A stretch of 64,000 bases of DNA, taken from positions 56,942-120,941 of the forward strand of contig CAZUGA010000006.1 of NCBI GenBank assembly GCA_964619885.1. Reading direction: 5' to 3'. This stretch comes from CAZUGA01 sp964619885 (lineage in GTDB: Bacteria; Pseudomonadota; Gammaproteobacteria; Methylococcales; UBA1147). The translations under genes were made by a program, and so were the position numbers. Each line of letters starts with the position of its first letter. Position 1 is the stretch's first letter. Shown here piece by piece: positions 43,105-52,940 of the stretch. A model generated the notes under the pieces. That model had not been told where the DNA came from. It made no database searches and saw only the letters and a list, made by a program, of their open reading frames with translations.

Positions 43105-43551
43105 TTATTTCTTTTTCTTGACCTTTCCGGCTGGAACTTTACCTTCCGCACGGCAGTTCAAGTAAATCCAAATTGCATCGATTGCATCATCTTCGGACAT
43201 TTTGGCTTTTTTGACCGGGCCGACTTTCATAATCGCGTCGGTCGCTTTGGGCATACCATTGCGTCCTTCTTTCAGGACAGTTGAAAATTCTTCTTTGCTC
43301 AAATTTTTGACGCTTTCCAATAAATTTGGGTTGGGTGATACATCGTGACAAGTAGCGCAACCACGGCCAAATGTACGGTCGTAAATTTTTGCACCGACCC
43401 AGGTTACCTCGTCAACTTCCGCGCCTTCTGATGTGCATACATCGGCCGCGTAAGCATTGCCGAAACTACCGCTCAGCGTAAGCCCTGCGCCCAAGACTGC
43501 GCTCAATAATATTTTACTGTTAGAAAACTTATTGCTCGTTTTTTTCATCAT
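43105..43551 (-). CDS. Small monohaem c-type cytochrome
   Basis: The start is the ATG at 43551, directly behind GAGAGGTTA. The 148-residue protein has a signal peptide ending NAYA-ADV, one haem motif GCATCHDVSPNP, a probable axial Met in RNGMPKATDA, and ends with a lysine-rich tail (GKVKKKK). An extra Cys pair outside the motif (VCTSEG, LNCRAEG) may form a disulfide. It is a class I-like soluble periplasmic electron carrier. Partner unknown; the basic tail suggests docking to an acidic partner. Confidence 0.85.
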   Translation of the reverse strand: MMKKTSNKFSNSKILLSAVLGAGLTLSGSFGNAYAADVCTSEGAEVDEVTWVGAKIYDRTFGRGCATCHDVSPNPNLLESVKNLSKEEFSTVLKEGRNGMPKATDAIMKVGPVKKAKMSEDDAIDAIWIYLNCRAEGKVPAGKVKKKK

Positions 43552-43841
43552 TAACCTCTCGAAAAAATATAAAAAACTGCGCCGGGGCCATTTATTCGAA
43601 ATTTGCAAAGGACCTTGGCAGCTTTGATTTAAAAAAAGGACCAAAATTTAAAAGTTTGCAAAGGATAGGGAATTCATTGTCAATTTTCAAATTATTTAAC
43701 CATATTCGGTTCATTTTTCGTGTGGACTGGCCTTTCTTGGTGATTAATTTCATAGTATGTTTCATATTAAGGGTACAAGCTGAATACCACATGAATGTTC
43801 CCTTTACCGGTTCTAATCGGTTATTTAGTGGAGGTAAAACG

Positions 43842-44801
43842 GTGATTCAGACTTCAATAGGTTCAGGCATTCGACTTGGAATAGACCTGGGCGGGTCCAA
43901 GATTGAGATTATCGGTTTAGATGTCGACGGACGGGAGATTATACGCCACCGACAAGCGACCCCGGTTGGCGAATATACCGAAACCTTGACCGTAATCGCA
44001 GCGATGGTCGAAAAGACCGAACGCCATTTACAAATTAAGGCGAGCATCGGAATCGGGACACCCGGAGCGATTTCCAAGGTTGACGGTTGCATCAAAAATT
44101 CAAATTCCGTATGCCTGAATGGACGCCCCCTATTATCCGACTTGTGCCGAATATTAAGGCGGGATATAAGGATTGCGAATGATGCCGATTGCTTCGCTCT
44201 ATCGGAGGCCATCGACGGTTCGGCCGCGGATGGCAACGTTGTATTTGGTGTGATTCTTGGTACCGGTGTTGGCGCAGGTGTCGTTGCGAATGGTCGCTTA
44301 CTTAGCGGACCAAACGGAATTGCCGGAGAATGGGGCCACAATTCGTTACCCTGGATGGATAAAAATGAGAGGGGTTTCCGCGAATGTTACTGCGGACAAT
44401 CGGCGTGCATTGAAACATTTCTATCCGGTTCTGGGCTAAGTGCGTCACACGAATTACGTTTTGGCGTTTCCAAGGCGGCAATAGACATTGTTCGGGGCGC
44501 AGAAAATGGTGATTCTCAATGTAAAATCAGTCTAAACGAATATTCTAACCGCTTGGCGCGTGCTTTAGCGCATGTGATCAATATTTTGGACCCGGATGTG
44601 ATTGTTTTGGGTGGAGGGCTTTCCAATTGTTCTATCCTGTATCAAAGCGTGCCGAAAATGTGGGGTCAATATGTTTTTTCTGATCGTGTCGACACTCGTT
44701 TGGTGGCGCCTAAATATGGTGATTCCAGTGGGGCTCGAGGTGCAGCCTGGTTGTGGAACCAAAAAGAAATAGAGAATCCTAACTTGGCAGCCACCGATTA
44801 A
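43842..44801 (+). CDS. ROK-family sugar kinase
   Basis: The product is 319 residues from the GTG at 43842, chosen because GGAGG lies 7 bases upstream; an ATG at 43791 is also in frame. Motifs: phosphate loop LGIDLGGSKIEI, catalytic Asp in IANDADCFALSE, GTGVGAGVV, and the zinc/ROK signature ECYCGQSACIETFLSG. This fits fructokinase/N-acetylhexosamine kinase types (Mak/NagK). No sugar operon is adjacent, so the exact sugar is open. Confidence 0.88.
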   Translation: MIQTSIGSGIRLGIDLGGSKIEIIGLDVDGREIIRHRQATPVGEYTETLTVIAAMVEKTERHLQIKASIGIGTPGAISKVDGCIKNSNSVCLNGRPLLSDLCRILRRDIRIANDADCFALSEAIDGSAADGNVVFGVILGTGVGAGVVANGRLLSGPNGIAGEWGHNSLPWMDKNERGFRECYCGQSACIETFLSGSGLSASHELRFGVSKAAIDIVRGAENGDSQCKISLNEYSNRLARALAHVINILDPDVIVLGGGLSNCSILYQSVPKMWGQYVFSDRVDTRLVAPKYGDSSGARGAAWLWNQKEIENPNLAATD

Positions 44802-44853
44802 TCGGGTTAAATCCACCTGATTCCCAGATCAAATTTATTTGAATATTTACAAC

Positions 44854-45213
44854 ATGAACTCGAAGGTTCAAGAAACAGCAAGATCTTTAGGCGTAGATAA
44901 AATTCAGCGGCATATTTTTCTATGTTGCGACCAGACCGTCCCTAAATGCTGTGCCAAAGAAAAGAGTTTGCTTTCTTGGAACTACCTCAAAAGCCGCTTG
45001 AAAGAATTAGGCGTTGCTGACGGCGACGGTATATATCGAAGTAAGGTGAACTGTCTTCGAATTTGCCGCAATGGCCCGATTGCTGTGGTTTATCCGGAAG
45101 GGGTGTGGTACCACTCTTGTACACCAGAAGTATTGGAATTGATCATTCAACAGCACTTGATCGAGGGGCAGAAAGTGGAAAAATACTTGATTCATGATGG
45201 TGCTTTATCATAA
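44854..45213 (+). CDS. Thioredoxin-fold [2Fe-2S] ferredoxin
   Basis: The ATG at 44854 gives 119 residues. Cysteines in FLCCDQTVPKCC and VNCLRICRNGP (C-x3-C) match the pattern of thioredoxin-like 2Fe-2S ferredoxins related to the NuoE C-terminal domain. The family-typical VVYPEGVWYHSCTPE follows. It is a soluble cytoplasmic electron carrier. It begins 52 bases after the ROK gene; functional connection is not obvious. Confidence 0.85.
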   Translation: MNSKVQETARSLGVDKIQRHIFLCCDQTVPKCCAKEKSLLSWNYLKSRLKELGVADGDGIYRSKVNCLRICRNGPIAVVYPEGVWYHSCTPEVLELIIQQHLIEGQKVEKYLIHDGALS

Positions 45214-45268
45214 GGACGCTTCTATTGACTCATGAGTTAATATCAATATCTTCGGCACCGGTGAAACT

Positions 45269-46246
45269 TTACCGAACCTTCCACATTTGCGCGTAACCGT
45301 TAGAAGCGGCACTGAGCAATGCTTTACCCTTTCCGGTAAATTCGAGGGCAAGAATTGTGGATGCAGATGGACGCCAATCATCGGCTTTTTTGGGTATCCA
45401 TGATTTCATAGACTTGCCAGATTTGATGCGCCACAAATCGATGCGTTGCGATGTGCGGCCGGTTGCCAGGTATTTTTCGTTCGGCGAAAAAGCAGCTGAA
45501 GAAATGGTCATGACTTTAGGGCCTACAGTGCGTTTGAGTTTTCCGCTTTTGGGCGACCAAATACGCGTTTCTCCCAAGGCTTCACTAGTCGCAGCGAAGC
45601 GGCTTTTGGCTGAAATTGCAACCGATGCGATTTTCGATCGGTGGTTCCAGGTATGGCGCAGTTTGCCATTTTCAAGTTGCCAAAGCTTGGCGGTCGTATC
45701 ATCGGAACCAGTCAATGCGAATTTTCCATCGGCGGACAGCGCTGTTGCGCCGACAGGTCCCTGATGATCGAACCGGTATACCGTTTTGCCGTATTGTAAT
45801 GCAAAATAGAGCGCTCGTTCATTCATACCGATCAGCGCAAAGCGGCCATCTTTCGACAAACTTACGGATTTAATAAACGGAAATCCCCAAGATCCAAGCA
45901 ATTTGCCATCTTTAATGCGCCACCATGCTAATGAGTTTCTCTCAGCCGTTATTGCATATTTTTCATCGCCGGAGATGTCCACGGCGACAACACCACCTTC
46001 CGCATCTTTACCATGTTGCCAGGTATGCAGTACATTTTTCTTCCCCAATTCCCATAAAATCGCTTTACCGCTAGTCGAGCCCATTAACGCGTACTGTTTA
46101 GAGAATGTTGCAGAAAATACGCCTTCTTTGGCCAGATTCCAGGTTTTTTTTGCTTTGGAAGTTTTCGTGCATCCCGGTGCTGCGAAAAGCAGGCTTATAC
46201 CTAACAATAACGCTAAGGCATTGACGCTGGGAGTGTAGTATTTCAT
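45269..46246 (-). CDS. WD40-repeat lipoprotein
   Basis: This 325-residue protein has a lipoprotein signal (lipobox LFAAPGC, Cys26) and about six to seven WD40-like beta-propeller blades (repeated AVDISGDEKYAITA, SLSKDGRFALIG, ALSADGKFALTGSDDTTAKLW). It is probably membrane-anchored in the periplasm as an interaction scaffold. No enzymatic motif. Genes on both sides are unrelated. Confidence 0.85.
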   Translation of the reverse strand: MKYYTPSVNALALLLGISLLFAAPGCTKTSKAKKTWNLAKEGVFSATFSKQYALMGSTSGKAILWELGKKNVLHTWQHGKDAEGGVVAVDISGDEKYAITAERNSLAWWRIKDGKLLGSWGFPFIKSVSLSKDGRFALIGMNERALYFALQYGKTVYRFDHQGPVGATALSADGKFALTGSDDTTAKLWQLENGKLRHTWNHRSKIASVAISAKSRFAATSEALGETRIWSPKSGKLKRTVGPKVMTISSAAFSPNEKYLATGRTSQRIDLWRIKSGKSMKSWIPKKADDWRPSASTILALEFTGKGKALLSAASNGYAQMWKVR

Positions 46247-46505
46247 CGATAATAGGACAGTAAGTTTTACGCGGATTAATGCTATGAGCTTAGATCAAAT
46301 TGGACTTTTTTCAGGGCTGGGATTCTCGGATGTCGCGGATCGGTGGTTTGTCATTTAGCGCTAGGCAAGACTACCGCGTTCAGATTCTCAATTGATGGAC
46401 TCGCTCAGGCTGCCAAATTGGGTCCAAGAATTTTTAATACGAAACAAATGAAAAGGGCGAGGGGAAGTCCAGATAGCGCGTGGGATACAAAATTGATCGC
46501 GCGGC

Positions 46506-47897
46506 TCAGTCGCTCGGATTGTACCAGGCTAAATGTTCGTGTAGGCGTACGACTTGGCCAGCCACAATCAAAGTGGGTGGAGTAATATCGTGCATACCGA
46601 CTATATCAGGAAGTGTTTCTAAAGTACCGGTCAATACCCGCTGGTATTGGGTAGTGCCTCGCTCGATCAATGCGATTGGTAAATCGCTGGCTGCACCATG
46701 TTCGATCAACTTTTGGCAAAGTTGCTGTAGTCCAAGTAAGCCCATATAGATGACCAGGGTTTGATTGGGAACAACCAATTGATCCCAATTTAGATCAATA
46801 GTGCCGTCTTTAAGATGCCCGGCTACAAACGCGCATGATTGAGCGTAATCCCTGTGGGTCAGCGGAATACCGGCATACGAGGCGCAACCGGAAGCGGCAG
46901 TAATACCTGGAACCACCTGAAATGGGATTCCATGGTCCATCAATGTTTCAATTTCTTCCCCACCCCGTCCGAAAATAAATGGGTCTCCACCTTTGAGGCG
47001 GACGACACGCTTTCCACTTTTAGCAAGTCGTGCCAACAGGTCGTTAATTTTTTCTTGTGTAATTGTATGTTTACTGCGTTCTTTACCTGCATAAATCAAT
47101 TCCGCGTCGCGTCTGATCAAATTTCTTATTTCGGGTGAAACCAATCTATCGTAAACCACAACATCAGCTGATTGCATCAATCTCAAGGCTCTAAAGGTCA
47201 GTAAATCCGGGTCGCCCGGACCAGCGCCAACCAAATAGACCTGCCCTGTGCTGTGTTGGGATGATTGGCTGAGGGCGATATTCTTGTTTAATTCTTCCGC
47301 AGCTTCCTTTTCTCGTCCTGCATATACCAGCTCGGCAACCCATCCTTGAAGATTATCCTCCCAGAATTTACGTCGCTTGCGGCTGTCTTTGATTTCGGTT
47401 TTGACGCGTTCTCTGAATCGTTCTGCCAATCTAGCTAGACGCCCATAGGACGCAGGAATAAGGCTTTCCAATCGGCTGCGTATTAACCGTGCCAGTACCG
47501 GCGAAGCACCACCGGTTGATACCGCGGCAATGACTGGCGTGCGGTCAACGATTGACGGAAATATAAAACTACTGAGTTTAGGAGCGTCGACCACATTAAC
47601 GGCAATACCGTGATTGTGAGCGGCAATCGACACTTGTTGATTGACCTGTGCGTCGTTGGTCGCCGAGATAATCAATCTGTAGCCAACAACATCTGCCGGA
47701 CCGAATTCTTTAGATTGATAATTGATTTTCTTATTGTCAAGTAGCTGATTCAGTGCGTCGTTCAGTTCTGGCGCTAGGATAGTGACCGTGCCGCCTGCTT
47801 TTAACAAAAGAGACACTTTTCGCGTTGCTATTTCGCCCCCACCCACGACCAAGCAATCCGTGCCGGAAATATCGATGAATATAGGTAAATATTTCAT
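46506..47897 (-). CDS. cysG: Sirohaem synthase CysG
   Basis: This 463-residue trifunctional enzyme starts at the ATG at 47897 (MKYLPIFIDISG). The N-terminal precorrin-2 dehydrogenase/ferrochelatase half has CLVVGGGEIATRKVSLLL. The C-terminal uroporphyrinogen-III methyltransferase half has VYLVGAGPGDPDLLTFRAL, KERSKHTITQEKIN and RLKGGDPFIFGRGGEE. It makes sirohaem for sulfite/nitrite reductase; its precorrin-2 can also feed B12 ring synthesis, but no such ring genes are in the window. Confidence 0.96.
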   Translation of the reverse strand: MKYLPIFIDISGTDCLVVGGGEIATRKVSLLLKAGGTVTILAPELNDALNQLLDNKKINYQSKEFGPADVVGYRLIISATNDAQVNQQVSIAAHNHGIAVNVVDAPKLSSFIFPSIVDRTPVIAAVSTGGASPVLARLIRSRLESLIPASYGRLARLAERFRERVKTEIKDSRKRRKFWEDNLQGWVAELVYAGREKEAAEELNKNIALSQSSQHSTGQVYLVGAGPGDPDLLTFRALRLMQSADVVVYDRLVSPEIRNLIRRDAELIYAGKERSKHTITQEKINDLLARLAKSGKRVVRLKGGDPFIFGRGGEEIETLMDHGIPFQVVPGITAASGCASYAGIPLTHRDYAQSCAFVAGHLKDGTIDLNWDQLVVPNQTLVIYMGLLGLQQLCQKLIEHGAASDLPIALIERGTTQYQRVLTGTLETLPDIVGMHDITPPTLIVAGQVVRLHEHLAWYNPSD

Positions 47898-48371
47898 TGC
47901 TGTATTTAATGGATCGCCCACATATTCTTGGAATTGACGGCCAAATTTTCAAAATGTCGCATGATTCCAAATCTATTCGATGGAATTAAGGGTTTGGTTC
48001 GAACCCGCAGTCCGTTGCGAGGTTACTTGTACATAAAAAACTGCAAGGCAACACGTCATTGCTCTTTCAGCTGATGAAATTGTGACACGCAATGGGTGTT
48101 GATGCTACCGGACATTGGATGTAGCGGAGCGACCTGATTCGTGGTTTTGTTTAACCACTAGTCCAGAGAATTCACAGGTGTCAGGATATTTTGCAATAAA
48201 CCATCGAGAGTTCTTACAGAGTAGAAGAAATCCTCATAATTCAATGAAAAATCAGGAAAAAATAGTAATTGCATGGTTATTGCGTAATACATCGCAATAA
48301 AGAGACCTTCGCGGGTTGGATATTTTCTTCCAATGAGCGCATTATTGTGCCTAATGAGAGGGAATTCCTGA
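47898..48371. other. Intergenic region between cysG and the PBP-like gene
   Basis: About 470 bases. A stretch near 47990-48010 (GGTTTGGTTCGAACCC) resembles a tRNA T-arm but no acceptor, D or anticodon arms accompany it. No gene or repeat can be supported. Confidence 0.45.
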
Positions 48372-51300
48372 TTGGTGGAGGTTGTGTTTAATCTTTACGA
48401 AACAGGACAGGAGGCCAAATTGGTCGGTACAAGCGCAGATGTTTTTGGTAATTTTCGCGATCTGAAACGTTCGAAACATAAGAAACCGCGCAAGCGGGTA
48501 TGGATAGCATTGGCCATTTTACTGGTTTTGGTGCTATTCGCCTGGTGCGAAGCACGTATTTCCCCATTACAATCTTGGTTCTTGAGCCATTACGCCGAAG
48601 GCCTTTCGTACCGTTTGGATGAAGGCGCCAGCGAAGCCATCGTTTTTCCAACGACCGGTCCGTTTAATGTAAATCGAGGGTATACGCGAATTCCCGATTT
48701 TCGCAATAAATTATTTACCAATGGCTACGTGATAAAAGAACAAGCGCGATTCTCGTCGCAGCTCTTGGACCTTGCCCAATTCGGTATCACGCCACCGTAT
48801 AGAGAAGCGCCGGTTGCAGGCCTTCAGATCCGGGATGTATTGGGTTTTACGATGTACGATACGCTTGCCGACCGGCAAATATTTCAAAGTTTTGACCAAT
48901 TACCACCGTTAATCGTCGATTCACTGCTGTTTATCGAAGATCGCAATTTGGGGGATCCCAATGCATTGCGCAGTAATCCAGTCGTTAATTGGTCGCGTTT
49001 TAACAAAGCGGTTTTGCTCTACGGTGCTAGCAAATTGGGTCTCCCGGTAAAGAAAGAAGGTGGCAGTACGCTTGCGACGCAATTGGAGAAATATCGATAT
49101 TCAGCTTCCGGGAGGACAACTTCGGTCGAAGATAAGCTTAAGCAAATTACCGCTGCGAGCTTAAGAGTTTATAGTAATGGCGTGGATACTCGCGCGGCGA
49201 GACAACGAATTGTGCTGGACTATATCAATACCGTGCCTTTATCAGCGGCGCTGGGGCATGGTGAAATTTACGGTTTGGCCAAGGGACTCAGAGTGTGGTT
49301 TGGACTGAATTTATTAGATGTCTCATCGGCCTTAGTTGCTGGTAAACGCGATAATCATACCGCCGAACTTTACAAAAAGACGCTATCTTTACTGGCAGCG
49401 GTTAGAGCGCCAAGTTTTTATCTACACAAAGATTTTGACGCTTTACAGCGGCGGGTTGATGGATATGTCCGCTTAATGGCGCAACAAGGGGTCATAGAAA
49501 ACGCGTTTGCCGAAAAAGTCTTGGATACATCGATTAGTTTGTCTCCGCAGCGATATCAACCGGTCGAATCTGAGACTGCTTCTCGCAAGGCAATCAATAA
49601 AATTCGCTCCAGATTGGCACGGACTTTAGACGTTCCCAGTTATTATGAATTGGACCGGCTCAACATGGAGGTTGACAGCACGATTGATGTTGAGCTTCAA
49701 GAGCAAGTCAGTGATATGTTGGTAAGTATGAAGGATCCGGATTTTCTGCGACGAAATGGTCTGACCGGTAGACGTTTGCTATCGTCTGGGGACCCATCCA
49801 AGGTGATTTATAGTTTTGTTCTGTATGAATCCACGCCATTCGGTAACGAACTGCGCGTGCATGTCGACAATCACAACCAGCCATTCGACCTGAACACTGA
49901 TATGAAGTTGGACTTGGGCAGTACGGCTAAACTTAGAACATTGGTCCATTATGTTGATGTAGTAGACTCCCTGTACCGGGTCTATTCGGTTTTAGAACCC
50001 AAGCAAATCAAGGCTCTCCGCAAGACCAAACTCGATCCTATTTCTCACTGGGCGGCTAAAACTTTATCGAGGGATCAGCAGATTTCACTGGATTCATTTA
50101 TCGGTAAGGCATTGGATAGAAAATATTCGGCGAGTCCCTACGAAGAATTTTTTACCGGGGGCGGCATACATAAATTTGCCAATTTTAACAAGCTTGATAA
50201 TGCCCGACGACTAACTTTGAGACAGGCGACTATAAATTCTACCAATCTGGTGTTCATTCGATTGATGCGGGATTTGGTCAAGTATCACAAAAGCCGGTTA
50301 CCGTACGATACGCGCGCATTGCTTGCCGACATTAAGCATCCATTGCGTAATCAATTTTTGCAGGAAAGTGCGGAACACGAGGCGAAATTGTTTCTCGTGA
50401 AATACCATCGAAAATATAGCGGGTTGTCAGAGGGCAGTATCGTTAGTCGTTTGATGGGTAAGCGCCTAAGTTCTGCTCGCCATATGGCAATGGTCCATTT
50501 TGCATGGCACCCATGGTCGGGTGATGAAGATTTATCATTATGGCTCATGGATTTCGGCATTAGGCTCGATGCCGGTAAATTGGCGGTGCTTACAAAAAAA
50601 TACGGTAACGGCCGTTACAATCTGGCGGATTTTGCTTATTTGCTCAAAAAGTCTCCGATGGAAATATGGGCAGCGGGTCAAATCGCCCAGCAGCACGATA
50701 TTTCGCAAACTATGCTGGTTGCACGCAGTGAGAATGTTAGAAATCAGTCCTATACCTGGTTGTTTAAGACCCGTAATAAGAATGCACAGAATAGGCATCT
50801 GCGCATTAAAATTGAACGGGATGCATTCGCCAGGATGACAAAAGATTGGAAAAAATTGGGCTATCCATTTCAGTCGTTGATCGCGTCGTACGCGACCGCG
50901 ATAGGCAGTTCTAGTGACCGTCCCGCCGCGTTGGCGGAATTGATGGGTATATTGGTTAACGATGGGGTTCGGCGCCCTGAGCGGGTGGTTAAGCAATTGG
51001 GTATGGCTTTGGGCACACCCTACCATACTGTTTTTGAGCGCGTTCGGGCGCCTGGAGAAAGGGTCATGTCGGTTTCAGCAGCGCGGAATATTCGGCAGTT
51101 ATTGGCCCAGGTTGTTGATCGGGGGACTGCGCGGCGTCTGAGTGGTGTGTATAGAGATTCCAGCGGCTTTCGTGCGGCGATGGGTGGAAAAACCGGTTCA
51201 GGCGATAATCGATTGAAGAAGTTTGATCGTAACGGTCGGTTGTTGTCGTCACAAGCCGTTAATAGAACGGGTACGTTCGTGTTTTATATTGGTGATCGAT

Positions 51301-51473
51301 ACTTCGGTGTGATAACGGCATTCGTTCCTGGGGCCAACGCGGAGAATTACAGCTTTACCAGTTCGTTACCCGTGGCGATGTTGAAACATCTCGCTCCGAT
51401 CGTCAATCCTCGTATCAATTTGCAGCGTTACGCCCAGGAATCGGATAACGATTTAAGGTTGAGCCAGTTGTAA
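48372..51473 (+). CDS. Large bifunctional-type penicillin-binding protein with degenerate transglycosylase motifs
   Basis: This protein of up to 1033 residues has no ATG near the start. The best ribosome site is AGGAGG at 48409-48414 before a TTG at 48420, so the true start may be there. One membrane helix (about 43-60) precedes a GT51-like domain (about 160-320; FIEDRNLGDP, GGSTLATQLEKYRY). Motif 1 lacks the usual His-x-Gly, and the second catalytic Glu (RKxxE) aligns to Gln in DKLKQ. The transpeptidase part keeps STAK (LGSTAKLRTL), STN (INSTNLVF) and KTG (GGKTGSGDN). It probably crosslinks peptidoglycan but may be unable to polymerise it. No cell-wall genes are adjacent. Confidence 0.8.
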   Translation: MVEVVFNLYETGQEAKLVGTSADVFGNFRDLKRSKHKKPRKRVWIALAILLVLVLFAWCEARISPLQSWFLSHYAEGLSYRLDEGASEAIVFPTTGPFNVNRGYTRIPDFRNKLFTNGYVIKEQARFSSQLLDLAQFGITPPYREAPVAGLQIRDVLGFTMYDTLADRQIFQSFDQLPPLIVDSLLFIEDRNLGDPNALRSNPVVNWSRFNKAVLLYGASKLGLPVKKEGGSTLATQLEKYRYSASGRTTSVEDKLKQITAASLRVYSNGVDTRAARQRIVLDYINTVPLSAALGHGEIYGLAKGLRVWFGLNLLDVSSALVAGKRDNHTAELYKKTLSLLAAVRAPSFYLHKDFDALQRRVDGYVRLMAQQGVIENAFAEKVLDTSISLSPQRYQPVESETASRKAINKIRSRLARTLDVPSYYELDRLNMEVDSTIDVELQEQVSDMLVSMKDPDFLRRNGLTGRRLLSSGDPSKVIYSFVLYESTPFGNELRVHVDNHNQPFDLNTDMKLDLGSTAKLRTLVHYVDVVDSLYRVYSVLEPKQIKALRKTKLDPISHWAAKTLSRDQQISLDSFIGKALDRKYSASPYEEFFTGGGIHKFANFNKLDNARRLTLRQATINSTNLVFIRLMRDLVKYHKSRLPYDTRALLADIKHPLRNQFLQESAEHEAKLFLVKYHRKYSGLSEGSIVSRLMGKRLSSARHMAMVHFAWHPWSGDEDLSLWLMDFGIRLDAGKLAVLTKKYGNGRYNLADFAYLLKKSPMEIWAAGQIAQQHDISQTMLVARSENVRNQSYTWLFKTRNKNAQNRHLRIKIERDAFARMTKDWKKLGYPFQSLIASYATAIGSSSDRPAALAELMGILVNDGVRRPERVVKQLGMALGTPYHTVFERVRAPGERVMSVSAARNIRQLLAQVVDRGTARRLSGVYRDSSGFRAAMGGKTGSGDNRLKKFDRNGRLLSSQAVNRTGTFVFYIGDRYFGVITAFVPGANAENYSFTSSLPVAMLKHLAPIVNPRINLQRYAQESDNDLRLSQL

Positions 51474-51617
51474 TAAAGGTGTTCGAAATGTTGGCTAACT
51501 GATTCAGTGCGCGCTCAACGTAGCTGCCATGTGTGGTATTTTTGTGAATCTGAATGTTTTCAGTGTGCTCATAATGCAGGGATGCTGTCTTCAGAGAATT
51601 CTTGAGCTAGGTTTAGA

Positions 51618-52466
51618 GTGCGGTTGAATATCATTCTTGCCATAGTTCTAGCGTACGCCGCTTTGCTAATCGTAGTCTATCTATTTCAATCGCGGTTGCT
51701 GTTCTTTCCTACCCAAGAAATGGTTGCAAGTCCTAGTGATATTGGCTTGGGATATGAATCGGTTAATTTTGTGACTGAAGACGGTGTGTCGTTAAGCGGA
51801 TGGTACGTGCCCTCGGAGAATGCTAAGGCCGTTGTACTGTTTTTTCATGGCAACGCAGGGAATATTTCGCACAGACTTGATACTTTGAGTCTTTTTAACA
51901 AGTTGCAGTTAACTACATTTATTTTCGATTATCGGGGTTTCGGCGATAGCGAAGGTAAGATTTCTGAGTATGGAAGCTATTTGGATGCGGCTGCGGCATT
52001 GAATTATTTGATTGCCGTACGTCAGATCTCTACCCATGATATTGTTTACTTCGGGCGGTCTTTAGGCGGGGCGATCGCTACCCAGTTGGCGAGCCGAACT
52101 ATGCCAAAGGCATTGATCGTAGAGGCCAGTTTTTCTTCGGTGCCTAATTTAGCGGCCGAAATTTATCCGTTTCTTCCCGTACGTCTGCTAAGTCGTTTCG
52201 ATTTTGATACCGAGAGGGCAATCGAATCGGTACATTGCCCGCTATTGATCGTACATAGCCGAGACGATGAGATCATCCCAGTAAAACACGGCCGCGCTGT
52301 TTACGAAGCGGCAAATCAGCCAAAGCAGTTTCTAGAGATTAGCGGTACTCACAATGGCGGGTTTTTGGAGAGCGGCGAACATTACAGGAATAAAGTTGCA
52401 CGTTTCATTCTGGGGTTAAACCCAAAAGACGGGACGCGTCGTACCAACAGTGAGTTCATTCGTTGA
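51618..52466 (+). CDS. Membrane-anchored alpha/beta hydrolase (BEM46/YfhR type)
   Basis: This 282-residue protein has a GTG start, one N-terminal membrane helix, oxyanion region FFHGNAGN, nucleophile elbow FGRSLGGAIA, catalytic Asp in VHSRDDEIIP and His in SGTHNGG. Esterase or thioesterase activity is typical of the family, but substrates are rarely known. It starts 144 bases after the PBP-like gene, so a shared envelope role is possible but unproven. Confidence 0.88.
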   Translation: MRLNIILAIVLAYAALLIVVYLFQSRLLFFPTQEMVASPSDIGLGYESVNFVTEDGVSLSGWYVPSENAKAVVLFFHGNAGNISHRLDTLSLFNKLQLTTFIFDYRGFGDSEGKISEYGSYLDAAAALNYLIAVRQISTHDIVYFGRSLGGAIATQLASRTMPKALIVEASFSSVPNLAAEIYPFLPVRLLSRFDFDTERAIESVHCPLLIVHSRDDEIIPVKHGRAVYEAANQPKQFLEISGTHNGGFLESGEHYRNKVARFILGLNPKDGTRRTNSEFIR

Positions 52467-52510
52467 TAGAACGTTTCTAAGATCCTGAGGATCCTGTTGC
52501 ACGAAAGTTA

Positions 52511-52921
52511 GTGACACAATCGATACAAATTCAAACTGAAGCCCGCGAGGTTTTGATAGACATTACCGATCAAATCGAGGCATTTGTTCGGCAAAGTGGG
52601 ATCCAAAACGGATTGGTTGCGGTCTACGCACAGGGGGCTACCGCTGCAATAATGATTCAGGAAAATTGGGACGAAAGTGTGCAAACGGATGTTGTTAATT
52701 TGCTTAGAAAGATAATCCCAAAAGGCGTATGGCTGCACGATGCTCAGGACGGTAATGGCGATGCGCATTTGAAAGCCGGCCTGGTCGGGCCGTCGGAGAC
52801 GATACCCTTGATCGATGGAAAGCTAGGATTGTCGCGTTGGCAGAATATATTTTTTTGCGAATTTGACGGTCCGCGTAGTGAGCGTCGTATCGTTTGTTCT
52901 ATACTGTCCGACAACCACTAA
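52511..52921 (+). CDS. yjbQ: YjbQ/UPF0047 family protein
   Basis: This 136-residue protein has a GTG start, the family pattern VYAQGATAAIMIQE (usually HtTaal-type), HDAQDGNGDAHLKAGLVGPSETIPLIDGKLGLSRWQNIFFCEFDGPR. Members show weak thiamin-phosphate synthase activity; the physiological role is unclear. The usual His of the H-T/S-T motif appears replaced (QGATAA), while the H-N/D-GDAHL metal site is present. Confidence 0.9.
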   Translation: MTQSIQIQTEAREVLIDITDQIEAFVRQSGIQNGLVAVYAQGATAAIMIQENWDESVQTDVVNLLRKIIPKGVWLHDAQDGNGDAHLKAGLVGPSETIPLIDGKLGLSRWQNIFFCEFDGPRSERRIVCSILSDNH

Positions 52922-52940
52922 ACAGAAAAAAAGAACCCCG

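Noticed and set aside
47985..48015. tRNA-like T-arm (GGTTTGGTTCGAACCC)
   Set aside because: The loop register is wrong and no acceptor, D or anticodon stems are present around it.
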